A stretch of DNA of 64,000 nucleotides from Bifidobacterium scaligerum (lineage in GTDB: Bacteria > Actinomycetota > Actinomycetes > Actinomycetales > Bifidobacteriaceae): assembly GCF_002802865.1 (NCBI RefSeq), contig NZ_PGLQ01000002.1:158110-222109 (forward strand), given 5' to 3'. Below are positions 19,214 to 28,000 of the stretch, one piece after another. Within the stretch, counting starts at the first letter, position 1; each line of letters opens with the position of its first letter. The notes beneath the pieces were generated by a model, which saw nothing but the letters and a program-made list of their open reading frames with translations, was not told where the DNA came from and did no database searches. The translations under genes and the position numbers were made by a program.

Positions 19214-19999
19214 ATGGCAGAACATACACAACTCATTGATGCAATCAACATCCGTACCGCCGTGCGCGCCTACGACAACGAGCCGATCGACGATGATACG
19301 GCCCGTCAACTGGAGATGACGCTCCAGCCGTTGAATCTGATCGCCGATCTCAATATCCAACTGGTGCGCGATCAGCCGAAGGTGTTCGCCGAGGCCAATG
19401 CCTCCGGTCATCTGACGAATGCAGCGAATTATCTGGCCATCGTCGGCCCGAAAAACGATGACGAGGCCAAGGAACGTGCCGGCTTCTATGCCGAGCGCGC
19501 GGTATTGGCCGCCACGTTGCGCGGCTTGGGCACGCTGTGGGTGGCCGGTTCCTGGGATCGCGCCGAAGCCGCCCGCCACTGCCGCGTGACCGGCGCTCAG
19601 GAGCTGTATCTTGGCGTGGTCATCGGACACCCGGAGAACCATCTGGAGTATCAGGCCAAGTCATACGAGGAGCTCGTCGAAGCGCAGCGTACGCATCGAT
19701 CCACCAAGACGTTCGAGCAGTTCACCGCCGGCATGCAGCAGGATGAGCGCGATGCCGCTCCGGCCTGGTTCAAGTCGGGCGTCGAAGCTGCGATGAAGGC
19801 ACCGAGCGCCATGAATCGCCAGCCGGTGCTCTTCACGTACAATGCCGCGGACGATACCGCAGCCGCACATATCGATCCTGCCGCGGGAGACGAGCACTGG
19901 GCGCTCAACGACCTGGGCATCGCCAAACTGCATTTCCAGATCGGTGCCGGCCAAGGCCAGTGGGCCTGGGGCGACGGTGGCCTGTTCATCCATAAGTGA
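19214..19999 (+). CDS. Nitroreductase-like protein (TM nitroreductase type)
   Basis: 261 residues from the ATG at 19214. The N-terminal half begins INIRTAVRAYDNEPIDDD, the classic nitroreductase opening that contacts FMN, and the second half has KSGVEAAMKAPSAMNRQPVLFTY, which repeats the PSxxNxQP flavin-binding block. This tandem layout fits the single-chain TM1586-like nitroreductase family. Substrate unknown. No good ribosome site is seen: GGGAG lies two bases before the ATG. The hexamer GATAAT ends seven bases before the ATG, so a leaderless message is possible. It converges on the glycosyltransferase gene, with palindromic repeats between them. Confidence 0.8.
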   Translation: MAEHTQLIDAINIRTAVRAYDNEPIDDDTARQLEMTLQPLNLIADLNIQLVRDQPKVFAEANASGHLTNAANYLAIVGPKNDDEAKERAGFYAERAVLAATLRGLGTLWVAGSWDRAEAARHCRVTGAQELYLGVVIGHPENHLEYQAKSYEELVEAQRTHRSTKTFEQFTAGMQQDERDAAPAWFKSGVEAAMKAPSAMNRQPVLFTYNAADDTAAAHIDPAAGDEHWALNDLGIAKLHFQIGAGQGQWAWGDGGLFIHK

Positions 20000-20023
20000 C
20001 GGCTACCGCTCAGCAACAATTCC

Positions 20024-20087
20024 CGCGAATATGTACCACTGACCAACACTGAGCGGTACATATTCGCGAAAGGTGGATATCACCTTT
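20024..20087. repeat. Palindromic repeat, family A, copy 1
   Basis: Arms CGCGAATATGTACC (20024-20037) and GGTACATATTCGCG (20055-20068) around 17 bases. It is directly followed by a second inverted repeat, AAAGGTG GATAT CACCTTT (20069-20087). Lies between the convergent nitroreductase-like and glycosyltransferase genes. No T-run follows on either strand. Confidence 0.92.
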
Positions 20088-20101
20088 GAGAGATAGGCGA
20101 C

Positions 20102-20158
20102 GCGATAGATATTCCTTTTGGAAGCGATAGATATTTCTTTTCAATATGTATCGCTTCC
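20102..20158. repeat. Hairpin built from a 22-bp direct repeat
   Basis: GCGATAGATATTCCTTTT at 20102-20119 is repeated at 20124-20141 with one change. The second copy forms a 16-bp hairpin arm (20120-20135, GGAAGCGATAGATATT) with 20143-20158 (AATATGTATCGCTTCC), one mismatch. It sits between the two family A palindromes and shares their architecture but not their arm sequence. Confidence 0.8.
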
Positions 20159-20160
20159 TT

Positions 20161-20205
20161 CGCGAATATGTACCACTGACCGCCGCTAAGTGGTACATAT
20201 TCGCG
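20161..20205. repeat. Palindromic repeat, family A, copy 2
   Basis: Perfect 17-bp arms CGCGAATATGTACCACT (20161-20177) and AGTGGTACATATTCGCG (20189-20205) around an 11-base centre, followed by AAAGG as in copy 1. It abuts the preceding hairpin with two bases between them. Confidence 0.95.
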
Positions 20206-20223
20206 AAAGGTAGGCGACGCCTA

Positions 20224-20255
20224 GGGACTCCTCTACTGGGGGACTCCGCTATTGG
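20224..20255. repeat. 16-bp tandem duplication
   Basis: GGGACTCCTCTACTGG at 20224-20239 is directly followed by GGGACTCCGCTATTGG at 20240-20255 (two differences); a third decayed unit, AGATCCGCTACTG, runs to the end of the glycosyltransferase gene. Non-coding. Confidence 0.8.
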
Positions 20256-20275
20256 GGATGCCGTCAGGAGATCCG

Positions 20276-21289
20276 CTACTGAAGCGGCGGCATGGGCTTC
20301 CAGTTGGGATCGTGCATCAGCTTGCGCGAATCCCACCAGCCCTTGGCGATTTTGACCACGCCGGTGCGCACATGCTCGCGGTCCACCATCACCAGTCGAA
20401 TCAGCTCCTTGGCGGCCGTCAGCGCGGTGCCGAGCGCGAACAATGCGGGACGGAAATCACCGTATGTCATGAAGTAACGGGCCATGTAGCCGCGGTTACG
20501 CATGATGTGGTAACGGTTCATATCCGACGTGGAGTTGAGCTGACGCACACCGGCGATGTCCCAGTTGCCGATCTCGCGGGTGCGGCGCAGAATCACGTCC
20601 GGCACCACAATCGGGTTGGTGACCTTGCTGGCACGATAGCCGTAGATCGTGTCATCCCAGTAGATGAAGAAGCGTGGATCGGGCAGGCCGATCTCCTTGA
20701 CCACGCGACGGCTGAACAGGCCGCCCTCGAAGCACAGGGTGTCCATTACACGGTATCCGGCAGGACCAAACGCAGCCGGGGCGATCGGGTTCGGAATGCC
20801 CAGCGGCACGATGAAATCGTACTGCCAGTAGAACGGACCGCCGTCATAGTCGAATCGTGAGCCTTGAATCACCTCGTGGCGCGGCGTCCACTTGGCGAGC
20901 TTGCCGATGGCATCCGGCAGCACGGCCACATCGTCATCCATCACCCAGAACCACTGGGCACCAAGCTCATATGCCTTGGCCACACCTGCGGAGAAACCGC
21001 CGGCACCGCCCAGATTCTCGGTCTGCGGCGCGTATACCACACGGCGTTCGTTGCCGGACCGGTCGGCCACGGTGGTACCCCACTGGGCGGTCACCTTGCC
21101 GGCGAATCCAGCGACCATCTCGGCGGTCTCGGCGGAGTTCTCGTTGTCCACGATGACGATGCGCCATGGGGCCTGTTCCAGCGCCAGAATCGAATCGAAC
21201 AACACTTCCAGCAACTGCTGGCGTTTGAATGTGGTGACGATCAGGGCAAGCTTCTCAATGCTGTGCTGTGCGGCGTGCTTTTCACTCAT
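20276..21289 (-). CDS. Family 2 glycosyltransferase (rhamnosyl/galactofuranosyl-type)
   Basis: 337 residues from the ATG at 21289. GTG at 21307 and ATG at 21298 are in frame, and none has a strong ribosome site; 21289 gives the usual short lead to the first strand. GT-A fold: ALIVTTFKRQQLLEVLFDSIL opens the nucleotide-sugar domain, ENLGGAGGFSAG and the metal-binding motif MDDDVAV follow, then FFIYWDDTIYGYR, matching the WDD acceptor-side motif of rhamnosyl and galactofuranosyl transferases of the GlfT/RfbN type. Probably acts at the inner face of the membrane in cell-wall or capsule polysaccharide synthesis. It stands alone downstream of the pilus operon. Confidence 0.87.
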   Translation of the reverse strand: MSEKHAAQHSIEKLALIVTTFKRQQLLEVLFDSILALEQAPWRIVIVDNENSAETAEMVAGFAGKVTAQWGTTVADRSGNERRVVYAPQTENLGGAGGFSAGVAKAYELGAQWFWVMDDDVAVLPDAIGKLAKWTPRHEVIQGSRFDYDGGPFYWQYDFIVPLGIPNPIAPAAFGPAGYRVMDTLCFEGGLFSRRVVKEIGLPDPRFFIYWDDTIYGYRASKVTNPIVVPDVILRRTREIGNWDIAGVRQLNSTSDMNRYHIMRNRGYMARYFMTYGDFRPALFALGTALTAAKELIRLVMVDREHVRTGVVKIAKGWWDSRKLMHDPNWKPMPPLQ

Positions 21290-21341
21290 GGGTTCCATTC
21301 TAGGCACAGCCTATGCACAGCTGCGCCACGATTCGTAAGAG

Positions 21342-22109
21342 TCAGTTCGAACGACGACGTTTCAGGTCGAAGATGATCACCGATGCCACCGCCATGCCGA
21401 TGCAGAACAGGGCCAATGCGCCGACAGCAGCACCGGTGTTGGCCGGAACGGTCGGCCTGCTCGGCTGGGTTGGATTGCTCGGCTTGTTGGGTTCGGGATT
21501 CGGATTGGGCGTCGGCGGCGTGACGGTGCCGTTGTCACTGAACTTCGGTTCCGCGGTAACCGCGAACGTCGGCGTACCGTCGCCGGTTTCCGGCACGGAA
21601 ATCAGGAACGGGTCGCATCCGTATCGTTGATTCGACTCGGCGGCATTGGTGCGGGAGATCAGATACAGTCCCGCATCCAGATCAAAGAATGTGGTACGTC
21701 CGGTGGCGTCGGTGACGCCGGTCGCACTGTACAGCTGATGTTCGGTGGCGTAGGTGCCGATCTGCTTGGCCGCAGCGTTCAGCTCGGACGAGGTGAGCGT
21801 GGTCCAATCCTCGTCGAACCGTTCGAAAGCACTCACCGTGTGGAAAGAGCGGACGGTACCGTCACCGTCCAGTTCGGCGGAGGCGATGCGAACGATGGCA
21901 TAGGTGTCGCCGGCAAGTGCGGATTGGTCTGCGGTATCGCGATTCCACTGTGCATCGATGGTGATGCTGCCGACGGTTGCGGCCTGCGCGGTGTGGACCG
22001 GCGCGATAACCGAGGCGAACACCATCGCGCATATCGCTGCGACAAACGCAAAGAGCATGTCGTTGCGGCGCACTGCGATGCCTCGTTGCACATGATGCGT
22101 GTCTGCCAT
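21342..22109 (-). CDS. Minor pilus/surface subunit with a divergent sorting signal
   Basis: 255 residues, last gene of the pilus operon. A signal peptide (FAFVAAICAMVFASVIAPVHTAQAA, about residues 20-44) is followed by a pilin-like beta domain, with YSATGVTDATGRTTFFDLDAGLYLI typical of CnaB/pilin C-terminal domains. A Pro/Asn-rich wall-spanning linker (PTPNPNPEPNKPSNP) comes next, then the sorting signal region PANTG at about 222-226, a hydrophobic segment and the basic tail DLKRRRSN. Both the Leu and Pro of LPxTG are replaced. AAGGAG nine bases before the ATG supports the start. A role as basal subunit that ends polymerisation is an inference from size and position. Confidence 0.82.
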   Translation of the reverse strand: MADTHHVQRGIAVRRNDMLFAFVAAICAMVFASVIAPVHTAQAATVGSITIDAQWNRDTADQSALAGDTYAIVRIASAELDGDGTVRSFHTVSAFERFDEDWTTLTSSELNAAAKQIGTYATEHQLYSATGVTDATGRTTFFDLDAGLYLISRTNAAESNQRYGCDPFLISVPETGDGTPTFAVTAEPKFSDNGTVTPPTPNPNPEPNKPSNPTQPSRPTVPANTGAAVGALALFCIGMAVASVIIFDLKRRRSN

Positions 22110-22241
22110 ATCTGGCTTCTCCTTTCCGCTTCTGACATTCAGTTCTTACGAAACAATGTGATGGTGAACAGTTTCGACTCCCCTGCTTCAGGGAAGCATT
22201 CATCATCGGTTGGGCACGTGAAATCGGCGGGCGACGCTCAC

Positions 22242-23102
22242 TCACCGCGAGCTGTGCCGTGCGACGATATGCCGTTCGCTGCGCCACCGGTAGATGCGCC
22301 AACCGATGAGCAGCGTGATCAGACCGAGGGACGGCAACAGGTATTGCAGAGGAATGTCCACGTGGAACGTGGGCTTGGATTCCTCGGCTTGTTCTGGGGT
22401 GTAGGGGATGCGGTGCGCCCGCACGAGCAGTCGGTGTGTGTTCACCGCGTATGGTGTGCAGGTGATCAGGGTCACGAGGTCTTCGCCTTCTTCGATGGCA
22501 AGTTCCTTGGTATCGGTGGGCAGCACCGTGGTGATCCTATCGACCTGATACGCGTACGTGTCTTTGAGAATCTTGATGTAGAAACGGTCGCCCTTCTTCA
22601 TCAGATTCAAGTCGGTGAACAGTTTGGCCGTAGGTAAACCGCGATGACCGGAGAGTGCCGCATGCGTGGTCTCGCCGCCGACCGGCAGCGAGGTGGGTTC
22701 CAAATGGCCGATGCCGGACTGCAGCACTTCTTCGGAAGTGCCGTGGTAGATCGGCATGGTTTCCTTAAGGCGAGGCACGGTGATGTAGCCCATCATGCCA
22801 TCACCGTTGAGGTTCAGCAGTTTGTTGTATTCGCTGCTGGTGACCTCGGTGTTCACGGCTGCGGTCAGCGCATCCGTAGCACCTGCATTTTCGGCGGCTA
22901 GCCGTTGGTTGTAAGCGTGCGCGGCATCCAGCATCTGCTGATACTGCTCATCGGTCAACGAGTCCACGGCGGCGTCATAATTGCCGACCACGCGTGAGGC
23001 GTTGCGCATGATGAGGAAGTTGCTGATCGTCGGGTAGAACAGCACGAGCAGTCCTACGGCGATAATCAGCAGCGGCACGATGCCGCGCAGCTTGTTCTTC
23101 AT
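22242..23102 (-). CDS. srtC: Class C (pilin-polymerising) sortase
   Basis: 286 residues. A membrane anchor lies at about 8-30 and another at the C-terminus (LLPSLGLITLLIGWRIYRW), the two-anchor layout of class C sortases. Catalytic residues are His153 in SGHRG, Cys215 in TLITCTP and Arg224 in NTHRLLVR. It joins pilin subunits through Lys-Thr isopeptide bonds at the outer face of the membrane. A lid-like segment precedes the catalytic domain, but no clear DPW/F motif is visible. AGGAG is five bases before the ATG. It lies between the major pilin and the minor subunit, separated from the pilin by a hairpin. Confidence 0.94.
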   Translation of the reverse strand: MKNKLRGIVPLLIIAVGLLVLFYPTISNFLIMRNASRVVGNYDAAVDSLTDEQYQQMLDAAHAYNQRLAAENAGATDALTAAVNTEVTSSEYNKLLNLNGDGMMGYITVPRLKETMPIYHGTSEEVLQSGIGHLEPTSLPVGGETTHAALSGHRGLPTAKLFTDLNLMKKGDRFYIKILKDTYAYQVDRITTVLPTDTKELAIEEGEDLVTLITCTPYAVNTHRLLVRAHRIPYTPEQAEESKPTFHVDIPLQYLLPSLGLITLLIGWRIYRWRSERHIVARHSSR

Positions 23103-23136
23103 GAATCTCCTGTTACAGGGTGTGCGATCTCGACTG

Positions 23137-23166
23137 TTCCGGCTCCCCTATCATAGGGAGCCGGAA
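23137..23166 (-). promoter_or_regulatory. Intercistronic hairpin between major pilin and sortase
   Basis: Arms TTCCGGCTCCC and GGGGAGCCGGAA (minus strand) with a single-base bulge and a short loop. It starts nine bases after the pilin stop codon. It lacks a T-run, so it is better read as an mRNA-stability or partial-termination element than as a full terminator. It would leave pilin mRNA in excess over sortase mRNA. Confidence 0.65.
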
Positions 23167-23174
23167 AGCGGATC

Positions 23175-24956
23175 TCAGGCAGTGTGCTTGGAGGACTTAC
23201 GGTTGGACTTGACGTACCAAGCCGTACCCAGAGCCACAATCAGCACGCCGAACACAGTGAACAGGACGGTGCCGATGCCACCGGTGGACGGCAGGGTCGG
23301 GTGATTACCCGTGTTCTGGTTCTGGACCGGGATGACCGGCGGCTCGCCCTTGATGGTGTGATCCTTCTTGTCACTGCCGGTGTAGACAACATTCCAAGAG
23401 GTCAGCTTGCCGGTGCCGCCGTTGGTGGTAGTGCCATCGACTTTGCCATTGTCGGTGTCATAGGTGGCGGAGATGACGACCTTGATCTTGCCAGCCAGCT
23501 TGTTGTAACCGGCCGGAGCCTGGGTCTCCGCGACCCAGTAGGTGCCGGCCTTCAGGCCGCCCACTTGGATGCGACCATACTTCGGGGTGACGAGTTCATC
23601 GGTGTAGGTAGCGGTATTGGTGCCGTCCTGCTTGTCATCGCCAGCGTACTGGGCGACGGCCTGCTTAGTGCCGTCACCCGCCTCAGTGATGTCGAACTTC
23701 AGAGCCTTGTCCGCAGCCGTGCCATTGTTGTCGGCGTACACCTTGAAGGTGGCACCACCGAGACGCTCGGAGGACTCGTTGTAGAGCTTGCCGGTGTACT
23801 TGTCGATGGTGAAGCCGAAGGTGTGCGTGCGCACTTCGCTCGGAATGGAGGTACCGGTGCCGGTGTTGGACGGGTTGTTGCTGTACTCGACCTTTGCCTC
23901 GTTGGTGTTGCCGTCCTTGCCGATAACGGCGGCGGAGTTCAGCTTGGCGGAGTACTCAACGGTGATGGTCTTGCCGGCATCGTTCTGGTGCTTGGTGCGG
24001 AAGTCAATCATGTTGATGCCGATGGAGGTGCCGTCGATGGGGTTGCCGTCGGCATCCGTATGAGAGACAGATACGGTGTAGTCGGTGCCCTTCACCAGAG
24101 TCTTGTAGGTCTTACCCTGATCAGGATTAATGCTGCCCAGAATCTTGACGACCGGTTCGAAGGTATCCTTGGTGGCCTCATTGTCGTCAGAACCGAGCAG
24201 CGTCAAACCCTTGGAGAGGGTATCAGAGAAGTTGAAGGTGTAGCCGAGGTTGTACTCATGCATGTCCGGCACCTTGGAGGTCAGCTTGTAGTCGACCTTG
24301 TCGCCGATCTTGTTCTCGGAAGCGTGCTGGTTATTCACGGTCTTGTCGACGGTCGGGAACTCGTGCTTGAGCGAGATGGACACGTTGTGGTCGGTGTCGG
24401 TGAGGTTCACGAGCAGCGCCTGATACTTGCCGTCCTGTCCGACCTGAGCATCAGCCGGGGCGATGATGTAGTAGCCGTTGGCAAGGGAATCGAAGGTGTA
24501 GGTCTTATTACCGTTGGCACCAGTGCTGGTCTTGTCAGGGGTGACATTGTTGGCTGCGGCCCACTTCTTCGCAAGGTTCGCGAAGTCGGCGCGCTGCGCC
24601 TCGGTCAGGGAGTTGATGTACTTGACCGCCTGCTGATCGACCGTCACCTTGGTACCAGTCGTATCGGTGTACTCCACGTAGTTGGTGCCCGGAGTCGTGG
24701 TGGTGTCGTCACTGGTGAAGAACGGCTTCCAAGCATCGTTCAGCTTGTAGGCCACTTCGTCGTTGTTGGTGCCAGTCACCGTGGCGGTGAACATCTGGTA
24801 CAGCTTCAATTCGCCGGCGAAGCTGGTGCTGGTGTTCACCGTGATGGTACCATCGGTACCCGCCGCATTGGCGGTGAAAGTTCCCAGTCCGGCAATGCCG
24901 AACATGGTCGCAACGGCGATAATCGCTGCTGCGAACTTCTTGATCAGTGCTTTCAT
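23175..24956 (-). CDS. fimA: Major pilin (FimA-like), LPxTG anchored
   Basis: 593 residues from the ATG at 24956 with AAAGGA six bases upstream (a GTG one codon earlier is less well placed). Signal peptide to about residue 32 (GTFTANA). The body consists of several Ig-like domains; the E-box YWVAETQAPAGYNKL, needed for isopeptide-bonded pilins, lies before the C-terminus. The sorting signal LPSTG is at about 555-559, followed by a hydrophobic helix and SNRKSSKHTA. A lysine-containing pilin motif could not be pinned down by eye. Family members polymerise into the shaft of sortase-dependent fimbriae. Symbol used by analogy with Bifidobacterium and Actinomyces shaft pilins. Confidence 0.9.
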   Translation of the reverse strand: MKALIKKFAAAIIAVATMFGIAGLGTFTANAAGTDGTITVNTSTSFAGELKLYQMFTATVTGTNNDEVAYKLNDAWKPFFTSDDTTTTPGTNYVEYTDTTGTKVTVDQQAVKYINSLTEAQRADFANLAKKWAAANNVTPDKTSTGANGNKTYTFDSLANGYYIIAPADAQVGQDGKYQALLVNLTDTDHNVSISLKHEFPTVDKTVNNQHASENKIGDKVDYKLTSKVPDMHEYNLGYTFNFSDTLSKGLTLLGSDDNEATKDTFEPVVKILGSINPDQGKTYKTLVKGTDYTVSVSHTDADGNPIDGTSIGINMIDFRTKHQNDAGKTITVEYSAKLNSAAVIGKDGNTNEAKVEYSNNPSNTGTGTSIPSEVRTHTFGFTIDKYTGKLYNESSERLGGATFKVYADNNGTAADKALKFDITEAGDGTKQAVAQYAGDDKQDGTNTATYTDELVTPKYGRIQVGGLKAGTYWVAETQAPAGYNKLAGKIKVVISATYDTDNGKVDGTTTNGGTGKLTSWNVVYTGSDKKDHTIKGEPPVIPVQNQNTGNHPTLPSTGGIGTVLFTVFGVLIVALGTAWYVKSNRKSSKHTA

Positions 24957-25034
24957 CACTGTTCCTTTCTCCTTATGTTTTCGTATTTTTCGGCTATGAG
25001 TCGGAAAGTACGAGATAACTGGACATTGGGTTGC

Positions 25035-25054
25035 CCGTCACCCGGAGGTGACGG
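25035..25054 (-). promoter_or_regulatory. Intercistronic hairpin between tip adhesin and major pilin
   Basis: Perfect 8-bp stem CCGTCACC with GGTGACGG and a 4-base loop, nine bases after the adhesin stop codon. No T-run follows. A second element of the same kind as the one between the pilin and sortase genes; it could protect or process the downstream pilin mRNA. Confidence 0.6.
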
Positions 25055-25063
25055 AAATCTTGA

Positions 25064-28000
25064 TCATTGCGAGACGTGACGTCCTCGTCTGCGGGAAGTG
25101 CCGGAACCGGAACCGTCACGCACGTACCATGCAACGCCGAGTCCGATCAGAATGAACGCCATCAAAGCGAACATCCGGGTGCCTTCGCCGCCGGTATCCG
25201 GCAACGGGAACGTGTTGGTCACCGTGGCGACGTATTCCTTGTTGTTGTTGGCGTTGCCGGTGCGCTTGGTGCCGTAGGTGACGGATGCCACATAATCGGC
25301 ATCGGCAGGCGTCTTACGAATCTCCTTGCCATCATCATCGTGGGTGATGATCGCGGTTTCGGACACGGTGTACGTGTAGTAGCGCACGATGTCGTTGCCG
25401 TTCGCATCCTTGTCCACCCGGGCGACCGGAAGTCCGGTGACCTTGGTGCGCCAAGTATCCGTCCATGGCGAGGCGCCGTCCTTCGCGGTGAGTCGTACCG
25501 TCCACGGGTTGTCTTGCGGCTTTCCGGAATCGCATCCACCGTCGTAACAGGTGATCCCGTCAGGCGTTATGACATTGCCGTTCGCATCGGTATAGTGCGC
25601 GGTGATGGTCAGCTCAACGGCATCCGGACGAGTCTTGCTGCCGTAATCCCTCCACACCTTCTGCAGCGTGAGGTCCACGGTCTGGCAACCGTCTTCGCCA
25701 CAGGGATCCTGACCGTCGTCGGGCTCGGGGGTGAGGCCACCGTTGTTGTCGTCCACCGCCTTGTCGAGCATGAGCACGGCCTTGGCAGGGGAAACATACG
25801 CATCCATCGCCTTCGACGTGGACATGTCCTTGTCACCGGTCTTCGGACTCCGCTTGATCGTCGCATCCTTGATGCCGACCCATGTGGCCGTTTCGTCGCC
25901 GGCCGCACCACTGGATGCGGTGGCGGAATCATAGGCGTTGATGATGTGGTAATACTCAACGTCCCAACGGTCGAGACCGGTGTTCAGCGTGCCGTCACCG
26001 GTGTCGATGACTCTGCTTGCAAACGGCTTGTCGCTATCCGCAGCACTGGGCATTGCCTCGCCGGCTGCATCATCGTGGGTGCGGTAGATACGGTAAGTGT
26101 TGTACTTGCCGTTATCATCCTTGCCGAGGATGTTGTTCTTGCTCTCGAACTTCCAATTGGACTTGAGTGTGGTCACGGCGAACGGATCGACCAGTCCGCT
26201 GGTGCCGCGGATCGTATCGGCGTAGGTCATCGAGTTGCCCTGCAGCACACCTTCGGTATTGAGGCCTGCGAAGCCGCCCGCATAACCGGTGGCGAGCTTC
26301 TCCTCACCGTTGGAGTCCTGCGTCGCTCCCCCGCCGAATACGTCGTAGCCGACGGCGATACCCTGCACCGAAGAGTTGGTCACCTTGGTGCGGTTGCCCT
26401 TGATAAGCGTGACCTTGAGGTTCGTACGCAGCTGATCCTCGTCAACGCCGCTCTCGCTGCATGGCAGTTTGACGGTCGAGTCGCCGATGGTGATGATCGC
26501 CAGGTCGGTCTGTTGCTGGTTTTCGGTACTCTTCTTCGACAGGCCGACGCTGATCTTCAGTCCGAACAGGTTGACGTACAGCACATTGCCTTCCGCCAGC
26601 ACCTTGAGGTCGAACACATCTTTGATAGCGGGGAACCATGATCCCAGATCGATGACGCCGAGGTTCTGCAACTGGGATGCATAGAGCAGCTTCAGCAACG
26701 CATTGACGACCTTCAGGATTACGTCAAGCAGTACCGAACTGACCTCAGTATCAACCAGGTACGCCATCGTCGTTTCACCGACGAAGCCGCCGGCGATCTC
26801 GCCGCTGGACACCTTCTTGAGGTCGGCGACAGTGGAACGGCTGACGCGCGCCAGATCGGCGTATCCGGCGAAGCCGCCGGCTACTTCGCGTCCGGTTGCC
26901 GCGTCGGTGCCGGCCGCATACTTCTCGCCCTGGTGGGATACGGCGACCGTGAAACCATTGGTGATGCCGGAAACCTTGGAATCGTCCACATGGGAGCCCC
27001 AGATATCGAGCACGCCGGCGGTCGCGCCGAGCAGTTTGCTGACCTGCGCATTATCGACGTCGAGCGTACCGGCCTTGCCGAGATGGCCGACGAAGCCGCC
27101 CGCGTAGTTGACGCCGTTCACGCTGTTGAGGTTCGTGACCGTGCCGAAATCGACGGTGCCGTTGATAAGTCCGCCGCCGAAGCCGCCGGCCGCACCGGTG
27201 TACCGCTTCGAGTCGAGGATGCCCTGCTTGCTGGCATCGTGGGCGCGGATTTGGATGCCGTCAGCCACACCGTTCACCTCCGCATGGTAGATGTACGGGC
27301 GGAACGCTTCGAGCGCGCTGATATTGCCGGCCTTGATCAGACCGAGCAACAGCTTGGCGCTCTGGTCGGAGCCGGCAGTGCCGTCAGTACCGGCCACGGA
27401 CGCAACGGCGGTGGTGTCGGCCTGGCCGAAGAAGCCGCCAGCGTACTGGCCGCCTTCCACACCACGCAGACCGTCAACCTTGAGCGTATCGGTTGCTGAT
27501 GTGCCACCGTTTTTGCTGCCGGCCACAACAGCCTTCATCGAACCGGCGAAACCACCGGCCGCTCGGGCGTACTTCGTCGTGCCGTCCACAGTGTATGCAC
27601 CTTCGACGGTGAAGCCCCATGCGGCGGCAGACTGCTCGTCCTTGACCGAGGAGACGCTTGCGCCTCGTACGGTGGACACAGTGGCCTGCACCACCTGCGC
27701 CAAATCATTCGGCGTGGAGATCACCGCGTCAAGCAGCTTCTGCAGGATGCCTTCGGAGGCGTTCGTGTTCACTTCGGCCACACCTGCCGCGGTGATCAGG
27801 CCCGCGTAGCCGCCGACCGCGTTCGTGCCCTTGACGCGACGCAGGTTGCTCACATTGCAGCCGGTAGCCGTATAGTCCTTGTGCGTGGAGCCGATGGTCC
27901 AACGGTCGTCGGACTTGTCGGCGTCCGAGAATGTGGCGTCACCCCAGATCTGCGCGCCAGAGGCATAGCCGACATAGCCGCCGGCGAAGCCGTTCGTATG

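Noticed and set aside
23184-25079. 631-codon plus-strand frame opposite the major pilin gene
   Set aside because: Val/Gly/Leu-rich shadow of the pilin gene; no ribosome site, no domain.
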